64,000 bases of DNA from Yersinia enterocolitica (GTDB taxonomy: Bacteria; Pseudomonadota; Gammaproteobacteria; Enterobacterales; Enterobacteriaceae), in contig NBTC02000002.1 of NCBI GenBank assembly GCA_002082245.2, positions 3,286,001-3,350,000 of the forward strand, read 5' to 3'. Within the stretch, counting starts at the first letter, position 1. Every line of letters starts with the position of its first letter. The translations under genes and the position numbers were made by a program. The notes beneath the pieces are model-generated. The model saw only the letters and a list, made by a program, of their open reading frames with translations, did not search any database and was not told the origin of the DNA. Below, piece after piece: positions 24,503-34,664 of this stretch.

Positions 24503-26569
24503 ATGAAACATCTCAAAATATCCTTGCTGCTACTACTCTCACCGGCAGCGATGGCTAACTGGTCACTCCAGCATTTCCCGGTATTCACCGAGCAGGACAG
24601 TGGTATTTTTGTCAGTAATAGCACTCTGACTAAAGGGGAATATCCGCTCAAGTTTTATCAGAATAAACAGTGCTGGCAGCCCACCGGGCCGGTGAAGTTG
24701 AACCAGACGTTTTCGCTGCAACCCTGTCAGAATCAAGCCGATATCCAGTGGCGATTGTTCCGTGATGGCCAGTATCAGGCGCGCATTGATATCCGCAGCG
24801 GGACGCCGACACTCACTTTAAGCCTCACAGAACCTGTGGCGGAAGTGGCAAAAGTCGTAACCCACAGTTGCCAGCGCTGGAATGGCTTGCCTGTTACCGT
24901 AGATGTGAGCAAAACCTTTGCTGAAGGCGAAACGATACGGGATTTCTATTCCGGCCAAACGGCAACAGTCTCGCTGGGGAAAATCACGCTACAACCGGCC
25001 CCCGAAAGCGGTGGTTTATTACTACTGGAATCAGCCCAAACTCAACATGCCGCGCCATTTAGCTGGCAAAATGCGACTGTTTATTTTGCGCTGACGGATC
25101 GTTTTAAAAATGGCAATCCCGCCAATGACCACAGCTACGGCCGCCATGGCGATGGTATGCAGGAAATTGGCACATTCCACGGTGGCGACCTGGCGGGTTT
25201 AACCGAGAAACTTGATTATCTGCAACAACTTGGCGTTAATGCCTTGTGGATAAGTTCGCCACTGGAGCAGATTCACGGTTGGGTCGGGGGCGGTACTAAA
25301 GGCGACTTCCCGCATTATGCCTATCATGGCTATTACGGGCTGGATTGGACCCGTCTGGATGCCAATATGGGGACCGAACAGGATTTACATAAACTGGTTG
25401 AACAGGCCCATAAACGTGGTATTCGTGTTCTATTTGATGTGGTGATGAATCATGTGGGATACGCCACTTTAGCGGATATGCAAAGTTACCAGTTCGGGGC
25501 ACTCTATTTGCCAGGCGACCAACTGGAAAAAACACTGGGTAAAAAATGGACCGACTGGACGCCCGGCAAAGGGCAAACTTGGCATAGTTTTAATGATTAC
25601 ATCAACTTCGGTGATAAAGCCAGTTGGGACAACTGGTGGGGTAAGCAGTGGATCCGCACCGATATTGGCGATTACGACTCACCGGGTTATGACGACCTAA
25701 CCATGTCATTAGCTTTCTTACCGGACATCAAAACAGAATCGACTCACCCCAGCGGCTTACCGGTGTTTTATCGGCATAAACGTGATACCGCAGCGCGGGA
25801 AATTGCTGGAGCCACGCCGCGTGATTACCTAACTCATTGGTTAAGCCAATGGGTACGCGATTACGGTATCGACGGTTTTCGGGTTGATACTGCCAAGCAT
25901 GTGGAGAAGCCGGCATGGCAACAGCTTAAACAACAAACCACTGCCGCATTGGCTGAATGGAAAGCGGCCCATCCCTCTCAAGCACTGGATAACTTACCGT
26001 TCTGGATGGCCGGAGAGGCGTGGGGCCACGGTGTGATGAAGAGCGATTACTACCAAAACGGCTTCGATGCGATGATTAACTTTGATTTTCAGGATCAAGC
26101 AAAACAAGCGCTAGCGTGCTTCTCTTCTATTGATAGCACCTATCAGCAAATGGCTGAAAAACTGCAAGCTTTCAATGTATTGAGTTACCTGTCATCACAC
26201 GATACCCGATTATTCTTCAAAGATGATGCCCAGCAGTCATTACTGAAACAGCAACGGGCGGGCTCACTGCTGCTGCTGGCTCCAGGTGCGGTGCAAATCT
26301 TCTATGGCGATGAAAGTGGGCGGCAATTCGGCCCAACGGGTTCAGATCCGTTGCAGGGCACCCGATCAGATATGAACTGGAATGAACTCACCGGTGCCAA
26401 AGGTGCGCTGCTGACACACTGGCAAAAAGTCAGTCAGTTCCGCGCTCGCCATCCGGCGATTGGTGCCGGAGTACAACAATCCCAACAAACTGATGATTAT
26501 TATGCTTTTAGTCGCCAGTATCAGGGGGATAATGTGCTGGTGGTTTGGGTCGGAGACAAGAAAGAGTAA
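24503..26569 (+). CDS. malS: Periplasmic alpha-amylase MalS
   Basis: A 688-residue GH13 alpha-amylase exported to the periplasm (signal MKHLKISLLLLLSPAAMA). It cuts maltodextrins so that products can enter through the maltose transporter. The catalytic residues are readable: nucleophile Asp in GIDGFRVDTAKHVE, acid Glu in MAGEAWGHG, and stabilising Asp in LSSHDTRLF. N-terminal residues 20-190 form the MalS-specific domain with several Cys (disulfides in the E. coli enzyme). Length is slightly above E. coli MalS (676). MalT boxes precede it. Confidence 0.95.
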   Translation: MKHLKISLLLLLSPAAMANWSLQHFPVFTEQDSGIFVSNSTLTKGEYPLKFYQNKQCWQPTGPVKLNQTFSLQPCQNQADIQWRLFRDGQYQARIDIRSGTPTLTLSLTEPVAEVAKVVTHSCQRWNGLPVTVDVSKTFAEGETIRDFYSGQTATVSLGKITLQPAPESGGLLLLESAQTQHAAPFSWQNATVYFALTDRFKNGNPANDHSYGRHGDGMQEIGTFHGGDLAGLTEKLDYLQQLGVNALWISSPLEQIHGWVGGGTKGDFPHYAYHGYYGLDWTRLDANMGTEQDLHKLVEQAHKRGIRVLFDVVMNHVGYATLADMQSYQFGALYLPGDQLEKTLGKKWTDWTPGKGQTWHSFNDYINFGDKASWDNWWGKQWIRTDIGDYDSPGYDDLTMSLAFLPDIKTESTHPSGLPVFYRHKRDTAAREIAGATPRDYLTHWLSQWVRDYGIDGFRVDTAKHVEKPAWQQLKQQTTAALAEWKAAHPSQALDNLPFWMAGEAWGHGVMKSDYYQNGFDAMINFDFQDQAKQALACFSSIDSTYQQMAEKLQAFNVLSYLSSHDTRLFFKDDAQQSLLKQQRAGSLLLLAPGAVQIFYGDESGRQFGPTGSDPLQGTRSDMNWNELTGAKGALLTHWQKVSQFRARHPAIGAGVQQSQQTDDYYAFSRQYQGDNVLVVWVGDKKE

Positions 26570-26597
26570 ATAAGAATATTATCCCGCAAAAACACTC

Positions 26598-26622
26598 CCT
26601 GCCGACACTTTCCATCGGCAGG
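26598..26622 (+). terminator. Hairpin after malS
   Basis: CCTGCCGA/TCGGCAGG inverted repeat with a 9-base loop, 28 bp after the malS stop. The T-tract is poor (AAGAAATCTTTCC). Probably terminates or processes malS mRNA ahead of avtA. Confidence 0.5.
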
Positions 26623-26703
26623 AAGAAATCTTTCCGCATTGCACCCACTTTTATCTACGCGTATGGTACTTGTTCACTTACGGATAACAATAAATTTTCA
26701 TTT

Positions 26704-27957
26704 ATGAAGTTTTCACTTTTCGGCGATAAATTTACCCGCTACGCGGGTATTACCAGACTGATGGATGACCTCAACGACGGCCTTAGAACCCCAGGTTCTA
26801 TCATGCTTGGCGGCGGTAATCCGGCACATATTCCAGAGATGGATGCCTACTTCCAACAACTGTGTCAGGAGATGCTGGAGCGCGGGCAATTGACTGAGGC
26901 GCTGTGTAATTACGACGGGCCACAAGGCAAAGACTTGCTGCTGAAAGCGCTGGCAAAAATGCTGCGCGAGGAGTTGGGCTGGCAAATTGAGCCACAGAAT
27001 ATTGCACTGACAAATGGCAGTCAGAGCGCATTTTTCTACTTATTTAATTTATTCGCTGGTCGCTATGCTGATGGCAGCCGCCGTCGAGTGCTGTTCCCAC
27101 TGGCACCGGAGTATCTAGGCTATGCCGATGCAGGTTTGGATGAAGACCTGTTCGTGTCTGCCAAGCCGAATATTGAGCTGCTGCCAGAAGGCCAATTCAA
27201 ATATCACGTCGATTTCGATCACCTCAATATTACCGATGATATTGGCCTGATATGTGTATCGCGGCCAACCAATCCTACCGGTAATGTGATTACCGATGAA
27301 GAGCTGATTCGCCTTGATGCAATAGCTCAGCAACGTGATATTCCGCTATTGATTGATAACGCCTATGGTGTGCCCTTCCCCGGTATCATCTTTACTGATG
27401 CTACGCCATTGTGGAATCCGAATATCATCCTGTGCATGAGCCTGTCGAAGCTGGGCTTACCAGGTTCCCGCTGCGGTATTGTGATTGCCGATGAGAAAGT
27501 GATTTCGGCCATCACCAATATGAATGGCATTATCAGCTTATCGCCCGGCAGTATGGGGCCTGCGATCGCTGCCGAAATGATTGAGCGTGGTGATTTGTTG
27601 CGCTTATCCAATGAGGTGATCCGGCCATTTTACTTTGAACGGGTGCAGCAAACTATCGCTATCCTGCGTAAATACCTGCCGCCCGAACGCTGCCTGATCC
27701 ACAAACCCGAAGGTGCCATTTTCCTCTGGTTATGGTTTAAAGAGCTGCCGATCAGCACCGAACTACTTTATCAGCGCCTGAAAAAACGTGGCGTGCTAAT
27801 GGTACCGGGCCACTATTTCTTCCCAGGTCTGGAACATGACTGGCCGCACACCCATCAATGCATGCGGATGAACTATGTGCCCGCGCCTGAGCAGATCGAA
27901 AAGGGTGTCGCAATTCTGGCCGAAGAGATTGAGCTGGCATTTCAAGAAGCGAAGTGA
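26704..27957 (+). CDS. avtA: Valine-pyruvate aminotransferase
   Basis: A 417-residue PLP enzyme identical in length to E. coli AvtA. It transfers the amino group between valine and pyruvate (alanine transaminase C), contributing to alanine and valine synthesis. It begins MKFSLFGDKFTRYAGITRLM. The PLP lysine lies in MSLSKLGLPGSRCG, and the VSRPTNPTGNVI and LIDNAYGVPFPG motifs position the cofactor. The 470-codon open frame reaches back to 26545, but the family start at 26704 is preferred. avtA-malS adjacency is also found in E. coli, though transcription there is separate. Confidence 0.95.
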   Translation: MKFSLFGDKFTRYAGITRLMDDLNDGLRTPGSIMLGGGNPAHIPEMDAYFQQLCQEMLERGQLTEALCNYDGPQGKDLLLKALAKMLREELGWQIEPQNIALTNGSQSAFFYLFNLFAGRYADGSRRRVLFPLAPEYLGYADAGLDEDLFVSAKPNIELLPEGQFKYHVDFDHLNITDDIGLICVSRPTNPTGNVITDEELIRLDAIAQQRDIPLLIDNAYGVPFPGIIFTDATPLWNPNIILCMSLSKLGLPGSRCGIVIADEKVISAITNMNGIISLSPGSMGPAIAAEMIERGDLLRLSNEVIRPFYFERVQQTIAILRKYLPPERCLIHKPEGAIFLWLWFKELPISTELLYQRLKKRGVLMVPGHYFFPGLEHDWPHTHQCMRMNYVPAPEQIEKGVAILAEEIELAFQEAK

Positions 27958-28017
27958 TTATTAAGCAGCAAATTGCGTAACTTGCTATTCCTTTGGAAAA
28001 TATCACCTTAGTCTTTA

Positions 28018-28125
28018 TACGGTGAGGATAGGCAGAAGAGTAAAGCGTCCGCGCCAGGGATGGCGCGGCTCGAGCCTCCCGGGATGGATTGACGGCGTCT
28101 TTACGATCTGCCTGTTCTCACTGTA
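28018..28125. repeat. Long imperfect palindrome between avtA and yidE
   Basis: The outer arms GGTGAGGATAGGCAGAAGAG and the complement of CTTTACGATCTGCCTGTTCTCAC pair imperfectly over about 30 bp. An inner hairpin CCGCGCCA-GGGA-TGGCGCGG (28049-28068) is perfect. It lies between the convergent avtA and yidE genes and could be a bidirectional terminator or a dispersed palindromic repeat. I do not recognise a named family. Confidence 0.55.
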
Positions 28126-28159
28126 TTAACACCCTATACGCAGGATAATCGGCTATCCA

Positions 28160-29818
28160 TTACAATGTCCAGAACAGCACGGCGAGTATCTGCGGCGACA
28201 TTATTCGTAAGAACATCGCCAGTGGGTAAACCGTGGCATAAGAGAGCGCTGCCGCACCGCTGGTTGGGTGCAGGCCATTAGCAAATGCCAACGCCGGAGG
28301 ATCGGTCATTGACCCGGCTAACATGCCGCACAGCGTCAGATAGTTCATCTTAGCTAACATGCGTGCCAGAATCCCCACAGTCAGCAACGGGATGCCGGTA
28401 ATCATCGCGCCATAACCAATCCATGCCAGCCCATCACCATTAACCAGCGTATTAATAAAATCACCGCCGGACTTCAGCCCGACCACTGACAAGAACAGCA
28501 CAATCCCCAGTTCACGCAAAGCCAGGTTGGCACTCGGTGGCATAAACCAATACAACTTACCGATGCTACCAATACGCCCAAGAATCAACGCCACCACCAG
28601 TGGCCCACCCGCCAGCCCGAGCCGTAATGCTGCCGGGAACCCAGGAATGAACAGCGGTATCGACCCCAGCAATACCCCCAGACCGACACCGATAAATACC
28701 GGTAACATCTGCACTTGTTGCAACTTCTGTTGCGCGTTACCCACGACAGCGGATACCGCCTCAATCGCTTCTGGGCGACCCACTAAATTAAGAATGTCAC
28801 CGAATTGCAGACTGGCACTGTTACTGGCCACCAGTTCGATACCCGCACGATTAAGGCGCGTAATAGCCACGTCATACTTCTGCTTCAGATTGAGGTCACG
28901 GATTTTCTTACCCAATACCGCTTCATTGGTTACTACCACCCGAGCGGTTTGCAACGCCGTCCCCGCAGTGGAAAGCGTAACGTCCACCTCTTCCCCCACC
29001 ACCAGCCGCACTTTTTCTAAAGCTTCACGCTGACCAACCAAATGCAAATAGTCCCCCAGTTCAATCACCGTGGCGGGCAACGGTACCATCAGCAAATCAC
29101 CACGTTTCAATCGGGAACAGACCACCTCATCACTATTGAGCAACGGCACATCCTGTACTGACAAACCATTCAGATTAGGGTTGCGCACCGCAACGTTCAT
29201 GGTTTGCAACAATTCACGATTCTGCCCGTGGCTACTATCAAACTCTTTGGCCTCACGATCGACGTTGATTTTAAAGAATAAACGAATCAGCCACATCACC
29301 AGCAAAATGCCACAAATCCCAAATGGGTATGCCATGGCATAACCCATCCCCATTTGGCTAACCAATTGAGGTGGTGACCCCAAATCAGTAAGGATCTGCT
29401 GTGCCGCCCCGAGTGCCGGTGTATTAGTCACCGCCCCCGAAAATATCCCCAAAATAATCGGCAGCGGCACGGCAAACAGTTTGTGAATAATGGCAGTCAC
29501 TAACCCACCGACAATCACCATCAGAATGGCAAAGCAGTTAAGTCGTAACCCCGATACTCGCAGTGAAGAGAAGAACCCCGGTCCGACTTGAATACCAATA
29601 GTGTAGACAAACAGAATCAGACCAAACTCCTGAATGAAGTGCAGCATGTCCCCATTAAGAACAACGTCATAGGTTTGTGCAAAATGGCCCACAATAATGC
29701 CGCCAAACAGCACCCCGCCAATACCTAATCCAACACCATAGACCTTCCAATTACCGATCCATAACCCCAATACAGCGACCAGCGCCAACATACTGACGGT
29801 AAGGGCGATAGCACTCAT
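28160..29818 (-). CDS. yidE: Putative transporter YidE (AspT/AAE family)
   Basis: A 552-residue inner-membrane protein (E. coli YidE 553). Two blocks of five or more transmembrane segments, residues 1-185 and 370-552, flank two RCK_C/TrkA-C domains (about 195-275 and 280-360). The motif [17 protein letters not shown] near 124 and [13 protein letters not shown] near 510 are the repeated aspartate:alanine exchanger signatures. The substrate is unknown. In E. coli it lies next to ibpB, as here. Its ATG is 54 bp from the ERIC element start and its leader was not further resolved. Confidence 0.92.
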   Translation of the reverse strand: MSAIALTVSMLALVAVLGLWIGNWKVYGVGLGIGGVLFGGIIVGHFAQTYDVVLNGDMLHFIQEFGLILFVYTIGIQVGPGFFSSLRVSGLRLNCFAILMVIVGGLVTAIIHKLFAVPLPIILGIFSGAVTNTPALGAAQQILTDLGSPPQLVSQMGMGYAMAYPFGICGILLVMWLIRLFFKINVDREAKEFDSSHGQNRELLQTMNVAVRNPNLNGLSVQDVPLLNSDEVVCSRLKRGDLLMVPLPATVIELGDYLHLVGQREALEKVRLVVGEEVDVTLSTAGTALQTARVVVTNEAVLGKKIRDLNLKQKYDVAITRLNRAGIELVASNSASLQFGDILNLVGRPEAIEAVSAVVGNAQQKLQQVQMLPVFIGVGLGVLLGSIPLFIPGFPAALRLGLAGGPLVVALILGRIGSIGKLYWFMPPSANLALRELGIVLFLSVVGLKSGGDFINTLVNGDGLAWIGYGAMITGIPLLTVGILARMLAKMNYLTLCGMLAGSMTDPPALAFANGLHPTSGAAALSYATVYPLAMFLRIMSPQILAVLFWTL

Positions 29819-29896
29819 AAATCACTTCCTTGCCTAAGTTTAAAAACCGGTCGGCCATGTGAAATATCACCAATGTCATACATAGCCTTAAATTCT

Positions 29897-30025
29897 TATA
29901 TCCTAAATAATTCGAGTTGCAGGAAGGCGGCAAGCGAGAGAACCCCGATGAGCTTACATGAGTAAGTGATTCGGGTGATTGAACGCAGCCAACGTACATG
30001 CAGCTTGAAGAATGACGGACATATA
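29897..30025. repeat. ERIC element, 127-bp form
   Basis: It runs from TATATCCTAAATAATTCGAG to TGCAGCTTGAAGAATGACGG and ATATA. The core GATGAGCTTACATGAGTAAG then TGATTCGGGTGATTGA matches the ERIC1R/ERIC2 primer region. No insertion. It separates the yidE promoter side from the ibpB 3' end. Confidence 0.9.
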
Positions 30026-30114
30026 ATTAGTAGGGATTCTGTCAGAAGGGGGAACGGTTGAATGTGTGATACACCACAAAATGCACCGGAGAGCGGGGAA
30101 ACTCTCGGTTAGAA

Positions 30115-30182
30115 AACGCCGCTAACAAAGCGGCGGCGTTAAGTAAGAAGGGTATACCGGCACCTCACGCAGAGGTACCGGT
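30115..30182 (-). terminator. Two hairpins downstream of ibpB
   Basis: A perfect 11-bp stem ACCGGCACCTC/GAGGTACCGGT (30156-30182, one G-T type mismatch) lies 8 bp after the ibpB stop, followed on the minus strand by TATACCCTTCTT. A second hairpin, AACGCCGC/GCGGCGGCGTT (30115-30140), follows. Together they form the likely operon terminator. Confidence 0.6.
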
Positions 30183-30190
30183 CATCATAA

Positions 30191-30664
30191 TTACTGCTGT
30201 TCAGTTTGCTCGGTTGCCGCCGGGCTATCTAATACTTGACGCTCCGCAGGTGCAGCATTGCCGATGGTAATACGCTGTGGTTGCAGCGCTTCTGGCACTT
30301 GGCGCAGCAGATCAATATGCAGCAGGCCATTTTCAAACTGAGCATTATCTACATTCAGATGCTCAGCCAGAGTAAAGGTCAATGAGAACTCTTTACGTAT
30401 CAAGCCTTGATGCAGGTATTCAACCTGTTTTTCTACTGGCGCGGGCTTACCGCGTACCGTCAGGCGTGGGCCTTCTACTTCGATATCCAGTTCGCTCTGC
30501 TTAAATCCGGCTAATGCCAGTGAGATGCGATAGTGGTTATCATCAGTTTTCTCAATGTTATATGGCGGGAACCCTTGGGCATCCTGACTGCCTTGCATTG
30601 AGCTGGCCAGTTTATCAAAACCAATCCACTGACGAAGTAAAGGTGACAAATCATAATTACGCAT
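30191..30664 (-). CDS. ibpB: Small heat-shock protein IbpB
   Basis: A 157-residue alpha-crystallin-type holdase (Hsp20). Residues 35-125 form the alpha-crystallin domain ([36 protein letters not shown]). The C-terminal anchoring motif is RITIG, followed by an extended Gln-rich tail (ATEQTEQQ). It works with IbpA on aggregated proteins and passes them to DnaK/ClpB. It is the second gene of ibpAB, 113 bp after ibpA, and has its own leader that may act as an RNA thermometer. Confidence 0.95.
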   Translation of the reverse strand: MRNYDLSPLLRQWIGFDKLASSMQGSQDAQGFPPYNIEKTDDNHYRISLALAGFKQSELDIEVEGPRLTVRGKPAPVEKQVEYLHQGLIRKEFSLTFTLAEHLNVDNAQFENGLLHIDLLRQVPEALQPQRITIGNAAPAERQVLDSPAATEQTEQQ

Positions 30665-30710
30665 AAATATAACTCCTTCTAAGAAGCGAGATAATAGAAA
30701 GCCGGTCAGT
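30665..30710 (-). promoter_or_regulatory. ROSE-like thermometer candidate in the ibpB leader
   Basis: The minus-strand leader reads ATCTCGCTTCTTAGAAGGAG close to the ATG. UCGCU (ROSE anti-SD type U(U/C)GCU) can pair with the AGAAGGAG ribosome site. E. coli ibpB is reported to have its own thermosensor control. Confidence 0.5.
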
Positions 30711-30777
30711 CCCCGATTACGGCAGACTTGGCTCAGTTATTAATAATGTGACTTAGCCATATTATTGAAAAAACATA

Positions 30778-31200
30778 TTAAGCTGATTGCTTAATTTCAA
30801 TACGGCGCGGTTTTAAACTTTCTGGTACCAATCGCTCAAGATCGATATACAGTAAGCCATTCACTAAGTTGGCACCTTTAATTTTAATGTGCTCAGCCAA
30901 CTGGAATTTCCGCTCGAAGTTACGCTCAGCGATACCTTGATATAAATAGGTGCGAGCTACAGGCTCACCAGCATGAGACCCTCGAACAATCAATATGTTA
31001 TCCTGAGTAACAATTTCCAACTCCTGCTCTGCAAAGCCTGCCACAGCAATAGCAATGCGGTAGTTGTTTTCATCTACCAACTCGACGTTATAGGGAGGGT
31101 AACCGCCATTACTTTGGTTCTGGCCAGATTCTAATAGATTAAATAACCGGTCGAAACCGATAGCTGAACGATACAATGGAGCAAGCTCGGAATTACGCAT
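30778..31200 (-). CDS. ibpA: Small heat-shock protein IbpA
   Basis: A 140-residue Hsp20 holdase. The alpha-crystallin domain covers residues 35-125 ([33 protein letters not shown]), and the IxI-type C-terminal motif is in [10 protein letters not shown]. In E. coli IbpA binds substrates first and also represses translation of ibpAB mRNA. It is the first gene of the operon, preceded by a sigma-32-type promoter and a long leader with ROSE features, so it is regulated both transcriptionally and by temperature-dependent RNA folding. Confidence 0.96.
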   Translation of the reverse strand: MRNSELAPLYRSAIGFDRLFNLLESGQNQSNGGYPPYNVELVDENNYRIAIAVAGFAEQELEIVTQDNILIVRGSHAGEPVARTYLYQGIAERNFERKFQLAEHIKIKGANLVNGLLYIDLERLVPESLKPRRIEIKQSA

Positions 31201-31260
31201 AAAAACTGCCTCCTAAATATATTAGCAAGGGTGTTATCCTATTTTTAATTAAGCCTTCCA
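31201..31260 (-). promoter_or_regulatory. ROSE-type RNA thermometer in the ibpA leader
   Basis: On the minus strand the leader ends CCTTGCTAATATATTTAGGA then GGCAGTTTTT before the ATG. UUGCU is the conserved ROSE anti-Shine-Dalgarno pentamer, able to pair with the AGGAGG ribosome site. The leader from the predicted start site is about 110 nt, a typical ROSE length. Confidence 0.75.
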
Positions 31261-31317
31261 CTATGGACAGACTAATGGTCTGAATACCCTATCGGCGTAT
31301 TCTCTCTGACCTGATAA

Positions 31318-31347
31318 TAAGATGGTATCGGTCTTGTTTTTTTCAAG
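31318..31347 (-). promoter_or_regulatory. Sigma-32 promoter of ibpAB
   Basis: Minus strand: -35 CTTGAAA (31341-31347), 15-base spacer, -10 CCATCTTA (31318-31325). This fits the heat-shock consensus CTTGAAA-N(11-16)-CCCCATNT well. The start site would be near 31310. The remaining 220 bp up to yidQ is AT-rich with no other feature I can name. Confidence 0.75.
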
Positions 31348-31567
31348 AGTAAAATCAAAAAAAATTTACACGAAAAATCTCAATAGGATGTTTATTAAAC
31401 TAATATTCGATAAATCAGCTGTTATAACTTACACTTAAGTTAAATCAGTCCACAAGATTGAATCTTTGACCATCGGAAGTGTCTGTAAATGGGTGTAACA
31501 ATTTACGACAAAACCTGACATAGTGTCGTGTCAGTTAATCACGGTATCATGAGAGCTGAGTACAACA

Positions 31568-31906
31568 ATGAGAAATACAGTTATCCCTTTTGTTACCGGT
31601 TGTTCTCTGCTGTTCGTTAGTGGCTGCTCAAGCATTATGACCCATACCAGCAGCAGTCAAGGCTACTACTCTGGCACTGAAGCCAATGTGGCGATGCTTA
31701 AAGATGACAATACCGGCTGGGCGCTACGGCCCCTGTTGGCAGTAGATCTGCCCTTCTCTGCGGTGATGGATACCCTGCTCCTACCCTACGATTATCTGCG
31801 CTCAGACAATGAAGACAAAATGGCCAGCTCACCGCGCGAGCGTATCCGTCAATCGGAAACACAAAATCAGCAACCGACACAAACTGTCAGTGCACCGATA
31901 CAGTAA
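31568..31906 (+). CDS. yidQ: YceK/YidQ family lipoprotein
   Basis: A 112-residue lipoprotein. The signal peptide has lipobox VSGC (Cys20), followed by SSIMTHTS. The conserved DUF1375 core is YYSGTEANVAMLK then WALRPLLAVDLPFSAVMDTLLLPYDYLRS. It matches E. coli YidQ (110 residues), which sits in the same place beside ibpA and yidR. Residue +2 is Ser, so outer-membrane sorting is expected. The function is unknown. It is divergent from ibpA. Confidence 0.88.
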   Translation: MRNTVIPFVTGCSLLFVSGCSSIMTHTSSSQGYYSGTEANVAMLKDDNTGWALRPLLAVDLPFSAVMDTLLLPYDYLRSDNEDKMASSPRERIRQSETQNQQPTQTVSAPIQ

Positions 31907-31927
31907 TCACAGCTCGTGGCCTCTCCA

Positions 31928-31953
31928 GCCCCTGACCGTATTAGCTAAGGGGC
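31928..31953. terminator. Hairpin between convergent yidQ and yidR
   Basis: GCCCCT (31928-31933) pairs with AGGGGC (31948-31953), abutting the yidR stop codon. A 14-base loop and no T-tract make this a weak call. Confidence 0.4.
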
Positions 31954-33255
31954 CTAGCTTACATTCACAGTAAATATTTGCACCCACCCATCTATTTCCC
32001 GCATAAATGCTACCTTATTACCGTCTGGTGCAAAAACCACCGCATCCGCCAGTGGCGCAACCGTACTGCGAGCCGTCAAACGGCGCAGTTGACCGGTGGT
32101 GCTATCACAGAGCATCACACTGTTATCACAGACAAAAGCCAAACTACCGCCCTGTGGATGCCAGCTAAATGCTGATTGAATCCCTCCCTCGCTGAATGTC
32201 AGTTGCCGTAGTGAGTCACCATTGGGGGAAACCAGCCATAATTGTACGATACCGCTATCATCTTTCATCAAACAAGCAATGGCACTGCCATCCGGCGATG
32301 AACGCAACCAATGACGCGGGCTGGTAGCAAGACCAGGGAAAGGCCGCTCGCTGGTGTAAGTTAGCCGCCGCTGAATCACCCCTGCGGGTGGCGCAGGTAG
32401 CGTGCTTTGCGTCCCCTCAAGTGGCATCGTTCCGGCACGGGCATACTCTCGGTCATGTTCGGGCAAATCAGCAATAAAGATTTCTGGGATTTTTTCGCCC
32501 TGTGCTGAAAGGGTGTCGCCGATAAAGGCCAATGCCCAACGCTGACGGGTACCGTCCGTTTTAAGATACCCCTGCGTACCAATCCACCCCTCCTCGTATG
32601 CCCGATTTATCTGGTCGCTGCCCGCTTGTGGTATGGGCGTGGTGTGACTGACCAAAACACAGAAATGGCTGCCATCATATTCACGAGGATGCTGTTTAGG
32701 TGGATTCACGCCATGCAGCGGCAGTGCAATACCCACGTTGCGACAATCCAATAACGGGTCTAATTCATGTAATACATGGTCGTTATAGGTGAAGCTAAGG
32801 CGGCTGCCGTCTGGGCTGAAAACATGGACATGGCTACCACCACGCAATGCCCCACGGGTATAGGGCGGGGTGATATCCATCGCATCCAGTGTTACCGCCA
32901 GCTCTCTATCCGGTTCGGACACAATCACACCGCGCCGATGATGAAAATCATAGTGCCAGTGGCTATCCGGGTGCTCTGGCCCGTGGATAAACACATAACG
33001 CGCGGGTGAGTCTGGGCTGACCGTCACCACACCAACATGCGCCCCCTGCTGAGCGCGATAAATCACCTCAATATCACCAGTAATACAATTAACCCGCTCA
33101 ATCGTTAAGCCACTAAAAGTGCTACCATTGGGCCGCACATCATAGGCCAACCATTGGCTATCAGGGGTCCAGACATTGATATTAGTGAGTTGATGACCGC
33201 GAGGATCAAAGGTGAGTTGCTGTTCTTGTGAAGGGGCATCTTGCTGACAGGTCAT
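31954..33255 (-). CDS. yidR: DUF3748 beta-propeller-like protein YidR
   Basis: The 433-residue product matches YidR (DUF3748). It resembles TolB/oligogalacturonide-lyase-type propellers, with repeated blades such as SPDGSRLSFTYNDH, SPDGSAIACLMKDD, HPQGGSLAFVCDN and APDGNKVAFMREIDG. No signal peptide is seen from the chosen start ATG 33255, which is preceded by CGGAG. The frame extends back to 33330 without a ribosome site. Function unknown. Some family members neighbour sugar-acid genes, as here beside dgoT, but catalysis is unproven. Confidence 0.8.
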   Translation of the reverse strand: MTCQQDAPSQEQQLTFDPRGHQLTNINVWTPDSQWLAYDVRPNGSTFSGLTIERVNCITGDIEVIYRAQQGAHVGVVTVSPDSPARYVFIHGPEHPDSHWHYDFHHRRGVIVSEPDRELAVTLDAMDITPPYTRGALRGGSHVHVFSPDGSRLSFTYNDHVLHELDPLLDCRNVGIALPLHGVNPPKQHPREYDGSHFCVLVSHTTPIPQAGSDQINRAYEEGWIGTQGYLKTDGTRQRWALAFIGDTLSAQGEKIPEIFIADLPEHDREYARAGTMPLEGTQSTLPAPPAGVIQRRLTYTSERPFPGLATSPRHWLRSSPDGSAIACLMKDDSGIVQLWLVSPNGDSLRQLTFSEGGIQSAFSWHPQGGSLAFVCDNSVMLCDSTTGQLRRLTARSTVAPLADAVVFAPDGNKVAFMREIDGWVQIFTVNVS

Positions 33256-33374
33256 CTTGGCTCCGGTGATACGGAAGGCTAAATCATTTATACGAATTAT
33301 ATCACCACCCGGTGCTCTGTCTCTGGTCAAATGCTCTGCATATCACCACTATCAGCGACATGCAGAGTCAGGGT

Positions 33375-34664
33375 TTATCCCACCCGTTCAACATCTCCGA
33401 CCAGGAAGATATAAGAGAGTGCGCCCATAAATGCCACTGCTGCGATATAAATCAGGGAAGGAGCAAAACCATAATCCTGTGCCAGATAACCGACCACCAG
33501 TGGAACCGTGATCCCCCCCAGCCCACCGACAAAGTTAAAGACGCCACCCGTCAGGCCAATCAACCGCACTGGTGCCAATGATGAAACCAGTGACCAGGTA
33601 ATAGAAGCGAAGCCGTTACCGAAGAAAGCCAACCCCATTAACACCATAATCCAGAACGGATCGTTGGTATAGTTAGCCCCCATAATGCAGGTAGAAAGCA
33701 ATAAACCGCAGATAATTGGTGTTTTACGGGCAAAGCCAATGGACTTGCCTTTGCGCACCATGCGATCGGCCACTAGCCCAGAGAGCAATACACCAAAGAA
33801 AGCCGCCAAAAACGGTACGGTGGTCATAAAACCGGCAGTCAACGCACTGATATGTTTCTCTTGGGTCAGATAGTTAGGGAACCAAGTCAGGAAGAACCAC
33901 AGCGTCGAGGTTATGGCAAACTGCCCAATATAGACGCCAACCAGTTTGCGGTTAAATACCAGTTTCCACTCAGCAGCGGTGATGGGGGTTCGGGCTTTTT
34001 TCTCGCTCGCCGCATCACCATCAACAATACCGCCACCCGATTGAATGTAATCCAGTTCGGCCTGATTAATACCTTTGGATTTACGTGGTGGCTGATAAAC
34101 AAAGTGCCATATCAATGCCCATATAACGCCGATCCCCCCAGTGATAATAAATACCCAGTGCCAACTGAGGACTTCCTGTACCCAAATAAGTAATGGAGTC
34201 AGAAATGCCAGGCCGACAAACTGACCTGAGGTATAAAAACCAACTGCTGAGGCTCGCTCCTGCTCTGGGAACCAACTGGTGACAATGCGGTTATTGGTTG
34301 GGAAAGCAGGCGCTTCAAATAAACCGGTAATCGCACGTAAACCAATTAAGGTGCCCAGCCCGTTCGCAAACCCCTGTAATAAGGTCGCGACTGACCACCC
34401 CAAAATAGCAATGAAATACGTCATTTTGGAGCCAACGCGATCGAGGAACCAGCCTCCGGGGATCTGGCATAAGGTATAGGTCCAGGCAAAAGCGGAGAAA
34501 ATATAACCCATCTGGGTTTTGGTGATACCAAATTCTTCCTGAATATGGGCTGAAGCAACGGCAAGGTTGGCTCTATCAACATAACAAATGACAACCGTGA
34601 CAAATATCATAAATAGTGTCAGATAGCGCCTTTTGCTTGGGGCAGTAGCTAAGGTCATTTCCAT
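33375..34664 (-). CDS. dgoT: D-galactonate transporter (MFS)
   Basis: A 430-residue MFS anion:cation symporter, the same length as E. coli DgoT. It imports D-galactonate with protons. Signatures are [20 protein letters not shown] in helix 1 and the following loop, [12 protein letters not shown] (motif A), and [20 protein letters not shown]. The start ATG 34664 is chosen for family agreement; an ATG two codons later (34658) is possible. It is the last gene of the dgo cluster, separated from dgoD by 274 AT-rich bases that could hold a secondary promoter. Confidence 0.93.
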   Translation of the reverse strand: MEMTLATAPSKRRYLTLFMIFVTVVICYVDRANLAVASAHIQEEFGITKTQMGYIFSAFAWTYTLCQIPGGWFLDRVGSKMTYFIAILGWSVATLLQGFANGLGTLIGLRAITGLFEAPAFPTNNRIVTSWFPEQERASAVGFYTSGQFVGLAFLTPLLIWVQEVLSWHWVFIITGGIGVIWALIWHFVYQPPRKSKGINQAELDYIQSGGGIVDGDAASEKKARTPITAAEWKLVFNRKLVGVYIGQFAITSTLWFFLTWFPNYLTQEKHISALTAGFMTTVPFLAAFFGVLLSGLVADRMVRKGKSIGFARKTPIICGLLLSTCIMGANYTNDPFWIMVLMGLAFFGNGFASITWSLVSSLAPVRLIGLTGGVFNFVGGLGGITVPLVVGYLAQDYGFAPSLIYIAAVAFMGALSYIFLVGDVERVG

